The notes beneath the pieces are model-generated. The model was not told where the DNA came from, searched no databases, and worked only from the letters and a program-made list of their open reading frames with translations. Positions 36,581-44,865 of a stretch of DNA of 64,000 nucleotides are shown here, piece after piece. Source of the stretch: Thermoproteota archaeon (GTDB lineage Archaea > Thermoproteota > Thermoprotei_A > Sulfolobales > Ignisphaeraceae); NCBI GenBank assembly GCA_030550585.1, contig JAUQPB010000001.1, forward strand, positions 62,001 through 126,000. Direction: 5' to 3'. Positions within the stretch are counted from its first letter, which is position 1; each line of letters opens with the position of its first letter. A program made the translations under genes and the position numbers.

Positions 36581-36590
36581 CTTATATACC
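36581..36590 (-). promoter_or_regulatory. TATA box of the TBP gene
   Basis: GGTATATAAG on the minus strand. It predicts transcription start about 25 bases downstream, around 36560, which is where the TBP reading frame opens. TBP would therefore have a leaderless or nearly leaderless mRNA. Confidence 0.6.
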
Positions 36591-36632
36591 TCTAACCAGG
36601 TTTATAAGCTCTTTTTAAATTATGGCAATGAA

Positions 36633-37400
36633 TCAAAACATTGCTAGAAGATCCTCTACAGCTGATAGTGTTGGAAGTTCGAACAGACCTTCGTTCTCTA
36701 CTATTGCAAAGGGCTTTGCATCTCTCAAGACACCAAACCTCTTTATAATTGGAGACAAGTAGCTTTCAGGTGATGTTGAAACAGAGGTGCCAGTTTGATA
36801 AGCTCCCGCTGCAGGTAGCACAACAGCTGTTGACCCGTTCTGAAGCGGAATTCTCAGGAAACATGGAAGCTTTGTAACAGTCTCTGTAACAGGATCTTTT
36901 AACGCTATGCTCGGATGCTCATGACCCATTATAACCAGCTTTGCGTTATCTCCCAAATCCATTTTTTTGTGCCCATGAACAAAAAGCATGTTTTCAATCT
37001 CCATAGACTCATAAAACTCTATTCCATATCTCTGCGAGAGAGAGTATATGAAGTTGTCGTGGTTTCCCCTCACCAGAACAACTCTATTGAATCTCTTCTT
37101 GACGTAGAGTATAAACTCGTGGAGATCCTTAGACTCTCTTCTACCAAGCTTGTCGAACAGATGCTTTATATCCCCAACAATAATAAGTGTATCCACATTT
37201 ACTGTGTTCAGAGCCTTTTCAATAATATCTATAGCCTTGTTTAACTGCATTCTAGGAATGTAAATCCCCTTCGTAGCCATATACTCCTCAAAACCAAGAT
37301 GGATATCGGCAACAACAAGAGATTTCAAGCTACCGGTAGAGAGATAGGCTATGGGAAGATCATCGACACCGTAGATACCATTGTAAATCTCGTATAGCAT
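36633..37400 (-). CDS. Calcineurin-like metallophosphoesterase (COG1407 type)
   Basis: A 255-residue phosphoesterase with the full metal-site set: VADIHLGFEE near residue 31, IVGDIKHLFD near residue 76, VLVRGNHDNF near 115, FVHGHKKM and VIMGHEHPS further on. COG1407 proteins are sometimes found near DNA-repair helicases and are thought to act on nucleic acids or nucleotides. It is not the Mre11 nuclease, which has a different length and arrangement. Substrate unknown. Confidence 0.88.
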   Translation of the reverse strand: MLYEIYNGIYGVDDLPIAYLSTGSLKSLVVADIHLGFEEYMATKGIYIPRMQLNKAIDIIEKALNTVNVDTLIIVGDIKHLFDKLGRRESKDLHEFILYVKKRFNRVVLVRGNHDNFIYSLSQRYGIEFYESMEIENMLFVHGHKKMDLGDNAKLVIMGHEHPSIALKDPVTETVTKLPCFLRIPLQNGSTAVVLPAAGAYQTGTSVSTSPESYLSPIIKRFGVLRDAKPFAIVENEGLFELPTLSAVEDLLAMF

Positions 37401-37479
37401 AACTACTCTCGCAGATCTTTTACCACTGTAAAATGCTTAACCTAGCAAAAAGTCTTATGCACCCCTTAGCTCTACTGTT

Positions 37480-39048
37480 TTAGCATGGCTCTATTGTTGA
37501 GGGGGGTTTCGACGATATTGCATATGTAACCATCGTTACACCGGGTATTTCCCGCGCTATTCTATTCGATATCCTTTCAAGAATCTCGAGCGGTATTTTA
37601 CTCCAATCAGCTGTCATGGCATCTTCGCTTTCAACAATCCTCACAGTAACTATGTATCCCAATTCTCTTCTATCTCCTTTTACACCAACCCATCTATCCT
37701 CTCCAACAACGGCAAATGCTTGCCAAACCCTCTCATACAGCCCCTCCCTCCTCAGCTCTTCCTCAACTATTTTAGAAGCCCTTCTGACTATCGCCAGCTT
37801 CTCTTCTGTTACCTCACCAATTATCCTAACGGCTAGTCCGGGACCTGGAAACGGGTGTCTATATGCCCATTCTCTCGGCACTCCAAGCGCTATAGCCAGT
37901 TTCCTCACCTCATCTTTGTATAGATGTCTTATAGGCTCTAAAACCCTTAGATTTAGCCATTTTGGCAGTCCAGCAACGTTGTGGTGGCTCTTGATCTTAT
38001 CTGCGCCAACTGCACCACCACTCTCTATGACATCTGGGTATGTTGTTCCCTGGGCAAGCCACTTTATATCTTTGTTGCTTTCGGCGATCTCCTTGAATAT
38101 TTCTGCAAATAGTTCTCCTATGATCCTCCTCTTCTCCTCGCAATCTTTAACACCTTTGAGTGCCTTCAAGAACCTCTGCGATGCGTCGATGTATATCGGG
38201 TTAATGCCAAGGCTTCTAAGCATATTCAAAACCTCTCTATCCTCATCCTCTCTAAGAAGACCGTGGTTGACAAAAACAGCTACTAGCCTATCTCCAATGG
38301 CTCTTTTCAGTAGGAGAGCTGTTACAGTTGAGTCAACACCGCCGCTAACTGCGCATAAGACCTTCTCATCCCTTCCCACAGCAGATTTAATTTCATCTAC
38401 AATACGATCTATTATGTTTCCCGGATTCCAGTTTTGTCTAGCCTTGGCTATTCCCACAACAAAATTTTCAATGAGTTTCCTACCCTTTGGGGTGTGGTAA
38501 ACCTCTGGATGGAACTGAACACCATATACAGGTCTATCGATAAGCTTAAACGCTGCTATATAGCCTGTTTCAACAGATCTTGCCAATACAATGGCTTTGT
38601 CCCTAGGAACCTCAGCCACATAGTCGCTGTGGGACATCCACACAAACTCTCTCTTGCCCCAACCAGCAAAAATATCATTGTGTGCTACAATCTCTATCTC
38701 TGTTTTCCCATACTCGCCAACACCTCTCTCAACCCTGCCACCAATCAAGTAGGCTAGAAGCTGATGTCCATAGCAAATACCTAGAATAGGCACACCAACA
38801 TCAAGTACCCAGCCACCTATTACCGGGGGATTGGGAGATGCTATAATACTGCTGGGCCCGCCAGACAATATGATTGCCTTGGGCCTAATCCTCTCAACAA
38901 CATCAACACTGAAATCAGTGTAATTGACAATCTCGCTATAAACATTGAGCTCCCTAACCCTTCTAGCAATCAAGTGAGCATACTGACCACCAAAATTGAC
39001 TATGACTACAGTGTCAAACTCCTTGAATGGAGTCCAGCCACTCTCCAT
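37480..39048 (-). CDS. guaA: GMP synthase (glutamine-hydrolysing), single chain
   Basis: A 522-residue, two-domain GMP synthetase. Amidotransferase: GICYGHQLLAYLIGG (catalytic Cys near residue 95) and VQFHPEVYHTPKG. ATP-pyrophosphatase: AVSGGVDSTVTALLLKRA near residue 235 and HHNVAGLPK; C-terminal dimerisation domain ends MVTYAISSKPPSTIEP. It converts XMP to GMP. Many archaea encode the two domains as separate subunits, so the fused form is worth noting. Minus strand, own promoter region shared with the regulatory spacer before glnA. Confidence 0.96.
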   Translation of the reverse strand: MESGWTPFKEFDTVVIVNFGGQYAHLIARRVRELNVYSEIVNYTDFSVDVVERIRPKAIILSGGPSSIIASPNPPVIGGWVLDVGVPILGICYGHQLLAYLIGGRVERGVGEYGKTEIEIVAHNDIFAGWGKREFVWMSHSDYVAEVPRDKAIVLARSVETGYIAAFKLIDRPVYGVQFHPEVYHTPKGRKLIENFVVGIAKARQNWNPGNIIDRIVDEIKSAVGRDEKVLCAVSGGVDSTVTALLLKRAIGDRLVAVFVNHGLLREDEDREVLNMLRSLGINPIYIDASQRFLKALKGVKDCEEKRRIIGELFAEIFKEIAESNKDIKWLAQGTTYPDVIESGGAVGADKIKSHHNVAGLPKWLNLRVLEPIRHLYKDEVRKLAIALGVPREWAYRHPFPGPGLAVRIIGEVTEEKLAIVRRASKIVEEELRREGLYERVWQAFAVVGEDRWVGVKGDRRELGYIVTVRIVESEDAMTADWSKIPLEILERISNRIAREIPGVTMVTYAISSKPPSTIEPC

Positions 39049-39280
39049 TATAGCACCTACAACGCCTTAAAAACTCAAAGCGTATAGTAAAAGTCTAGGA
39101 TTATAAGCTCAAACGTGCTCTAGGCAACTCAACAAAATAGCGTTGTAAATGTTGATCAATTTTGATTCAGGCTTTTCTGCTTAGCTATACCCTAATATTA
39201 TATTGAGTATATATGAATGCGTACCCAAATCTCATTGCCTGCCTCCCAAGCATTGCCATGCATAGGCTATAGCAAATTTT

Positions 39281-39331
39281 GTGAACACTTGTTCACGTTA
39301 TGTGAATAGCACATGCATGCTCTGTTCACAT
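39281..39331. promoter_or_regulatory. Two inverted repeats upstream of glnA, probable nitrogen operator
   Basis: GTGAAC-ACTT-GTTCAC (39281-39296) is a perfect inverted repeat. Next to it, ATGTGAA (39300-39306) and TTCACAT (39325-39331) form a second one around ACATGCATGC. The unit TGTGAAC/GTTCACA thus occurs four times. The 386-base spacer (39049-39434) has no gene; the glnA TATA-like AAGAATATATTT is at about 39389, so the repeats sit 60-110 bases upstream of it. Confidence 0.55.
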
Positions 39332-39434
39332 AGACATAGTGAAATAGTTGAATGGACATTTTAACAGATTTTTATTGACTATTACCAGTAAGAATATATT
39401 TTTACGTGTATAAGCCGTTTTGCTGTGAAATAAA

Positions 39435-40820
39435 ATGGGTGAAGACATCTCAGAAAAACTAGATAAGCTTGGGATAAAGTGGGTCAACCTCCAATTCACC
39501 GATGTTGTAGGCATATTCCGCCAGGTTACCGTGTCTAGGGAGTTGCTCACTCCAGAGGCTTTTGAAAATGGGCTGGGAAAGCTTGATGGCAGTAGTGTGA
39601 AGGGGTTTACAGGTATTGAAGAAAGCGATCTAAATCTTAAGCCGATTAAAGAGACTTTCGCTGTTATTCCATGGCTCAACGGAGTCGGTAGAATGATATG
39701 TGCTGTATATAGAGGTGGCGCCAGGTTCCCCAAGGATCCCAGAAATGTTGCTGAAGGTCTCGATAGCCTGCTTCGCGACAATGGCTTAAGGGCTTTTGTA
39801 TCACCAGAGCTAGAGTTCTTCATATTTGACAAGGTCACAGTCTCTATAGACACTTGGAGACAGTTTGTCGAGATCATGAGTTCCGAGGGGTACTGGACCT
39901 CTACACAGCCATTCAATGTGCTGAAGGAAGGCTACTACGTTACCTATCCAAATGATAAGTTTGAGGATCTGAAAATCGAGATTGGTGAAACACTCAAGAA
40001 GTTCTTTGGCATAAATGTCGAGGTATTTCACCACGAGGTTGCCGGGGCTTCACAACATGAAATAAACTTCAGAGGTGGTGAGGTAACAAACACTGCAGAT
40101 GTTGTTCAAACTGTGAAATATGTTATTAGATCTATTGCCAGTAAGAAAGGGTATATAGCAACATTCATGCCAAAGCCTCTCTACGGAGATAATGGATCTG
40201 GCATGCACGTACATGTAAGCATTTGGAGAAATGGTGAGAACCTATTTTATGATCCAAGCGATGAATATGCAGGAATAAGCCAATATGCGAGATACTTCAT
40301 AGGAGGCTTGATAGAACATGGAAGAGCTTTATCAGCACTTGTAAGCCCCACCGTTAATAGCTACAAGAGGCTTATACCGGGCTATGAAGCTCCAGTCTAC
40401 CTAGTCTGGAGCAAGGCAAATAGAAGCGCTGCCATAAGGGTTCCTGCATACCACAAACTCAATAGCCACTCTAAGAGAATAGAATATAGACCGCCAGACC
40501 CAACAGCAAATCCATATCTAGCCCTATCAGCAATAGTGCTAGCAGGTCTAGACGGGGTCAAGAAGAAGATAGACCCCGGTGACCCGATAGATGAGAACGT
40601 GTATAAGATGAGTCCACAGAAAAGAAAAGAGCTTGGGATAAAAGAGCTTCCAAGATCGTTGGACGAGGCATTAGATGAGCTGGAAACAGATAACGAGTGG
40701 CTAAAGCCTATCTATCCAAGCGAGTTGATAGAGACTTATATAGAGTTGAAGAGGGAGGAGGCTAGGAAGATACAGTCATATCCATCGCCAGCAGAAATAT
40801 ACAACTATATAAACTACTAA
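39435..40820 (+). CDS. glnA: Glutamine synthetase, type I
   Basis: A 461-residue GlnA. Signatures: PELEFFIFDKV, QHEINFRGGEVTNTADVVQ (metal and ammonium site), GDNGSGMHVHVSIW, NRSAAIRVPAY and PDPTANPYLALSAIVLAG. It makes glutamine from glutamate, ammonia and ATP. The length is typical for archaeal GSI. An adenylylation-type NLYxLP motif is not seen; the related region reads NVYKMSPQKR. The two glutamate-synthase genes follow on the same strand after 100 bases, giving a GS-GOGAT locus. Confidence 0.96.
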   Translation: MGEDISEKLDKLGIKWVNLQFTDVVGIFRQVTVSRELLTPEAFENGLGKLDGSSVKGFTGIEESDLNLKPIKETFAVIPWLNGVGRMICAVYRGGARFPKDPRNVAEGLDSLLRDNGLRAFVSPELEFFIFDKVTVSIDTWRQFVEIMSSEGYWTSTQPFNVLKEGYYVTYPNDKFEDLKIEIGETLKKFFGINVEVFHHEVAGASQHEINFRGGEVTNTADVVQTVKYVIRSIASKKGYIATFMPKPLYGDNGSGMHVHVSIWRNGENLFYDPSDEYAGISQYARYFIGGLIEHGRALSALVSPTVNSYKRLIPGYEAPVYLVWSKANRSAAIRVPAYHKLNSHSKRIEYRPPDPTANPYLALSAIVLAGLDGVKKKIDPGDPIDENVYKMSPQKRKELGIKELPRSLDEALDELETDNEWLKPIYPSELIETYIELKREEARKIQSYPSPAEIYNYINY

Positions 40821-40920
40821 ACATTTTCATACGTGTTTATACATACTTAAATTTATTAAACAATTAAGATATACTTAGTTGATTATAATTTAGCAGAAAA
40901 GCCACAAGGTAGCAATACCT

Positions 40921-41853
40921 ATGTGTGGTATAGTAGGCGTAATGTCCACAGATGGTTTTGGCCCCGTTGGAGCTTATCTTATAGATTCCTTGGAGGCTCT
41001 CCAGCACCGCGGAAAAGACTCTGTGGGTGTAGCTGTATATAATGCAGGGTACGTAGAGAAAGATGCCATTAAGCTACATGTTCTAACAAAAGATGTTGTA
41101 GGCGCTTTAGGCAAGGTTGCAACAGCTATTGCCTCTGTTCATGGAGACATCAGAAATATTGCTATGGGGCTCTATTTGAAGGAAGGCTATAGCTACGATT
41201 CTATAGAGATAGTCTATAAGGGTTCTATAAAGCATTTGTATGATGCTGTGGAGTCTACTGGTGTAGCGAGGGTTGTGAGTATTGGTAGAAGAGCTCTTAT
41301 ATACAAATACACCACAACTGTGAGGGAATTCAATGGTATTTTCAATATTTCTGGTTTCCAAGGATCTCATGGAATTGGACATGTGAGATTCTCAACAGAA
41401 AGCGGTGTTGATATATTTCATGCACATCCATTTCAAGACCTTGAGAATCCTGACATAACCGTTGTTCACAATGGGCAAATAACTAACTATTGGAAGCTTA
41501 GGTCGCTACTTGAGATGAAGGGCGTAGAATTTCTAACAGACAATGATTCTGAGCTAATAGTTCACTATGTTGCATACAAAATGTCTAAGGGACTATCACT
41601 AGAGGCAGCACTCAAAGATGCTATAAATGTGTTGGAAGGTCCTTTTGCATTCATTATCGCTACTCCCGACGAGATTGGTGTAGCATGTGATAGACTTGGT
41701 TTAAGACCACTTGTTATCGGCATTTCTGATACTATTCATGCTGCTGCAAGTGAGGAAAGGGCTCTACAAGTTCTTGAATCTAAATATAATGTAAAGTTTC
41801 GTAAAAAACAGTTGAACTCAGGTGAAGTTGTTGTATGGAGGCTAAAAAGATGA
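40921..41853 (+). CDS. Glutamate synthase glutaminase subunit (GltB1-like)
   Basis: A 310-residue class II amidotransferase. The catalytic cysteine is residue 2 (MCGIVGVMS), and GIGHVRFST, VVHNGQITNYWKLR and TDNDSELIVHY are the glutamine-site motifs. In archaea the glutamate-synthase domains are encoded separately; this one releases ammonia from glutamine for the FMN subunit encoded next. The last four bases ATGA are shared with that gene. A TATA-like GATTATAATTT lies about 40 bases before the ATG. Confidence 0.9.
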   Translation: MCGIVGVMSTDGFGPVGAYLIDSLEALQHRGKDSVGVAVYNAGYVEKDAIKLHVLTKDVVGALGKVATAIASVHGDIRNIAMGLYLKEGYSYDSIEIVYKGSIKHLYDAVESTGVARVVSIGRRALIYKYTTTVREFNGIFNISGFQGSHGIGHVRFSTESGVDIFHAHPFQDLENPDITVVHNGQITNYWKLRSLLEMKGVEFLTDNDSELIVHYVAYKMSKGLSLEAALKDAINVLEGPFAFIIATPDEIGVACDRLGLRPLVIGISDTIHAAASEERALQVLESKYNVKFRKKQLNSGEVVVWRLKR

Positions 41854-44003
41854 AAACGCTATCAGCTAAGAATCTAAGCCCACGAGATGTTAACAGAGCT
41901 CTAAGACAAATTGTTAGTGAGGGTGTAGAAGATGTAGAGATTAGCGATCCTAATGGTATACACTACCTTGCTGTGGGATTAAAAGGATCTATCAACATAT
42001 ATGTTAGAGGGTCTGTTGGATTCTACGTAGCAGCTTTAATGCATGGGCCTAGGGTATATGTAGAAGGCAATGCTGGTTGGTTCGCAGGGGAGAATATGTC
42101 TAGTGGAGAGCTGGTGATAATGGGTGATGCTGGTAATGGTACTGGTCAATACATTCTTGGTGGGACAATAGTTGTTAATGGCGATGCCGGTGCCCGTGTA
42201 GGTGCGTTAATGAAGAAAGGAACTGTTATTGTCAATGGAAAGACAGATATTATGACTGGTATGTACATGTTCGGCGGTAAAATCATTGTATTGGGTAATG
42301 TTGGGGAATATGTAGGAGAGCTTATGGTTGGTGGCGAAATCTATGTTGGCGGTGGGTATGAAGATCTTGGAAAAAATGCGATTGTTAAAGAAGCTTCAGA
42401 AGAGGAGAAGGAGCAGATAAACAATGTGTTGAGCAGCTATGGGATCAAGGGTAAGAGCAGCTATTTCAAAATTGTTCCACAAAGCAGAAGACCTGTATAT
42501 GGACACCAACAATATTTGGGGGTGCCAGAACCTCTAATCCCAAAGTATAAGGTTGAAATTCTGTATGATATTTGTAACGGCTGTAGAGAATGTGTTAAGG
42601 CATGCCCGCAAGGCGTTTTCTATGCTGTGCAGAAGGATGGTGAATACAAGGTTGTGCCACGCAATATAAACAAATGTGTTGGTTGCTATGCATGTGTTAG
42701 AGCATGCCCCAATAAAGCCATCCATGTAATTCCCTTGCCAGATCTGAGACGTGTTGGCTTTTGGGATACAGAATCAATTAATTACACCATTCAGACCTCT
42801 GTTACTGGAATACCTCTAGTCAGGGGCACTGGTGCAAGAAACTTTAACTTGCCATCACTTGACGAACTGCTGATCCTTCCTGCACAACTATCGAGACCTC
42901 CTATCGATAGCTATAGAGAGCCTTGTGACACTGAAGTGGTTTTAGGCTTTAGATTTGCTGAAAGGCCCTTGAGACTCAGAGCACCTATAATTATAGGTGC
43001 TATGAGCTATGGCTCGCTAAGTAAAGAGGCTAAAATAGCCATTGCTAGGGCAGCTTCAAGAGTTGGGATCGCTGTTAACACTGGTGAAGGTGGTATGCTG
43101 CCAGAGGAGAGGGCTGAGGCAAAAATACTTATTGCACAATATGCTAGCGGAAGGTTCGGTGTAACAATAGACTATCTACTCAATGCCGATGCCATAGAAA
43201 TTAAGATAGGGCAGGGAGCCAAGCCTGGACAAGGAGGTCTCTTGATGGGGGAGAAGGTAACAGAAGAGATAGCGCAGCTAAGGGGTATACCAGTTGGAGC
43301 AGATGCTATAAGCCCAGCCAGGCATCTGGACATTGTTGGACCCGAAGATCTGAAGATGAAGATAGATGAGCTGAGAGAGGCCACCGACTGGAAAATCCCA
43401 ATAATTGTCAAAGTTGCTGGTGGGAGAGTAAGAGACGATGTGAAAATAGCGGCTAAGGCTGGTGCAGATATCATTGTTGTCGATGCTAAACCGGCTGGGA
43501 CAGGCGCTTCACCAAATCTAGTCACAGACCATGTTGGATACCCGGTTATTGCAGCTGTTGTAGAGGCTGACAGGGCTTTGAGAGAACTGGGGCTAAGAGA
43601 CGAGGTATCGCTGGTTGTATCTGGTGGCGTTAGAAATGGTGCTGACATAGCAAAGCTCATAGCACTAGGGGCGGATGCTGTTGCCATTGGAACTCCTGTT
43701 CTAGTTGCCATGGGATGCACAATGTGCGGACTCTGCAACACGGGTAGGTGCCCCTATGGAATAGCAACTCAGAACCCTGCTCTCAGGAAAAGACTAGATG
43801 TAGAGAGGGCTGCAAAAGCTGTAGAGAATCTCTTGCATTCAATGATAAAAGAGTTGTGCATGTTCTCACAGCTAGCTGGAAAAACCTCGCCTAAGGGGTT
43901 GGAGAAAGAGGATCTAAGAGCGTTGACGCTAGAAGCATCTCTTATAGCAGGGGTAAAGCTGGCCGGGTTAGAGGGTGTGCCAAGCAAATGCCAGGAGCAT
44001 TAA
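41850..44003 (+). CDS. Glutamate synthase GXGXG + ferredoxin + FMN-domain fusion
   Basis: The start is ATG 41850, overlapping the previous stop (ATGA) with GGAGG eight bases upstream; the track start at 41835 lies before this signal. About 717 residues. Order: GXGXG beta-helix domain (residues 1-180, e.g. GGTIVVNGDAGARVGALMKKG), two [4Fe-4S] motifs (CNGCRECVKACPQG, CVGCYACVRACPNKA, about 235-290), then the FMN-binding glutamate-synthase barrel (GAMSYGSLSKEA, NTGEGGM, IKIGQGAKPGQGG, CTMCGLCNTGRCPYG). It makes two glutamates from glutamine and 2-oxoglutarate. No GltD-like NADPH subunit is nearby, so ferredoxin is the likely donor. Confidence 0.93.
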   Translation: MKTLSAKNLSPRDVNRALRQIVSEGVEDVEISDPNGIHYLAVGLKGSINIYVRGSVGFYVAALMHGPRVYVEGNAGWFAGENMSSGELVIMGDAGNGTGQYILGGTIVVNGDAGARVGALMKKGTVIVNGKTDIMTGMYMFGGKIIVLGNVGEYVGELMVGGEIYVGGGYEDLGKNAIVKEASEEEKEQINNVLSSYGIKGKSSYFKIVPQSRRPVYGHQQYLGVPEPLIPKYKVEILYDICNGCRECVKACPQGVFYAVQKDGEYKVVPRNINKCVGCYACVRACPNKAIHVIPLPDLRRVGFWDTESINYTIQTSVTGIPLVRGTGARNFNLPSLDELLILPAQLSRPPIDSYREPCDTEVVLGFRFAERPLRLRAPIIIGAMSYGSLSKEAKIAIARAASRVGIAVNTGEGGMLPEERAEAKILIAQYASGRFGVTIDYLLNADAIEIKIGQGAKPGQGGLLMGEKVTEEIAQLRGIPVGADAISPARHLDIVGPEDLKMKIDELREATDWKIPIIVKVAGGRVRDDVKIAAKAGADIIVVDAKPAGTGASPNLVTDHVGYPVIAAVVEADRALRELGLRDEVSLVVSGGVRNGADIAKLIALGADAVAIGTPVLVAMGCTMCGLCNTGRCPYGIATQNPALRKRLDVERAAKAVENLLHSMIKELCMFSQLAGKTSPKGLEKEDLRALTLEASLIAGVKLAGLEGVPSKCQEH

Positions 44004-44111
44004 CTAAGCGTATGCCGCGAACAAATTTTGGAAAACAATATCTAGTTCATAATCTCAAAAAAACGCATCATAATTGATTATTTAAAAATAAACAATGTTT
44101 TAGCTAGCTTT

Positions 44112-44480
44112 TCACTGAGCAGTCTTTACTATTTGCTTCTCAATAGCAATGCTCTGAACTCTGGGAGCCTTCATCAAATGTCTTTGAACCAATACTATCG
44201 CACCCCATGTAGCTGTAACGGCAATGCTCATCGCCACCCCTGCTGTCGCTATTTCATGTAATGCTGTTGCCCATTCTGTTGGTGAGCTCATTGCTGTTAG
44301 AAATGGTGGCCATGGCACTATTTCCCCGTGCCAGAGATGCTCGAATGCCAGTAGTGCTGCTCCTCCCCATAGCATTGCTTCTAGAAGACCTAGATTAACT
44401 TTTTCGCTTACACTTTTGAACAGTCGTCTTATTACAGATACTATAACTGCTAGTATTGTTGGTGCTATGAAGCACGCCAT
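44112..44480 (-). CDS. Small three-helix membrane protein, paralogue of 44539 gene
   Basis: A 122-residue membrane protein with three helices. The middle reads AMLWGGAALLAFEHLWHGE and the end ATAGVAMSIAVTATWGAIVLVQRHLMKAP. The same pattern (LWG-x6-F-x2-HL, then a helix ending in a Trp and IV) occurs in the divergent 95-residue protein, so they look like diverged paralogues. The conserved His and acidic residues in a helix could bind metal or protons. No family name known to me. Divergent start sites are 58 bases apart. Confidence 0.65.
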   Translation of the reverse strand: MACFIAPTILAVIVSVIRRLFKSVSEKVNLGLLEAMLWGGAALLAFEHLWHGEIVPWPPFLTAMSSPTEWATALHEIATAGVAMSIAVTATWGAIVLVQRHLMKAPRVQSIAIEKQIVKTAQ

Positions 44481-44482
44481 TT

Positions 44483-44521
44483 TTGTGCACCGAAAGGCTT
44501 TTATTGTGCACCAAATATATA
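44483..44521. promoter_or_regulatory. Divergent promoter with two TTGTGCACC repeats
   Basis: TTGTGCACC occurs at 44483-44491 and 44504-44512, exactly 21 bases (two helical turns) apart, each centred on the palindrome GTGCAC. CAAATATATAAG (44512-44523) is a TATA box for the plus-strand gene at leaderless spacing. The tandem sites probably bind one regulator controlling both small membrane genes. Confidence 0.5.
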
Positions 44522-44538
44522 AGTTTTTGTGATGCTTG

Positions 44539-44826
44539 ATGTGGCTCTTGATACTAGCCTATGCAGCAGCTATATCGACTATGCTTTGGTATAGCAAAGC
44601 TGAGAATGATGTTTATGGCTATAAATATCTGGCTGCAATTCTTTGGGGAGCGACGATCATGGTTTTCATAGACCATCTCTACAGCTATTTCAGCGAAGGT
44701 GGGGAGTTCATGGAGATCTCTGTAGATGCTGCTGTTCTAGGCTTTTCAATGCTTTTAATAGCGATTCTGATATGGATTCTGATAGTCTTTATTAAAGACC
44801 CTAGAAAAGTTCTTCACAAGAGATAG
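44539..44826 (+). CDS. Small three-helix membrane protein, paralogue of 44112 gene
   Basis: About 95 residues from ATG 44539 (MWLLILAYAAAISTMLWYSKAEND); the track start TTG 44536 adds one residue. Three helices with AAILWGATIMVFIDHLYSYFSEGGEF in the middle, matching the pattern of the divergent 122-residue protein, and a basic tail KDPRKVLHKR. The ATG is about 20-25 bases after the TATA box, consistent with a leaderless transcript. It is followed after 39 bases by an RNA methyltransferase gene, probably an unrelated unit. Confidence 0.65.
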   Translation: MWLLILAYAAAISTMLWYSKAENDVYGYKYLAAILWGATIMVFIDHLYSYFSEGGEFMEISVDAAVLGFSMLLIAILIWILIVFIKDPRKVLHKR

Positions 44827-44865
44827 CATTTTTAGGGCTGCTCAGAAACATTTTCCCTGATTCGA

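Noticed and set aside
36633-37400. Mre11 partner for NurA-HerA
   Set aside because: The phosphoesterase has the short COG1407 layout, not Mre11, and no Rad50 gene is present.
37616-38500. 294-residue plus-strand ORF opposite guaA
   Set aside because: Ser/Leu-rich antisense shadow of a clearly conserved gene.
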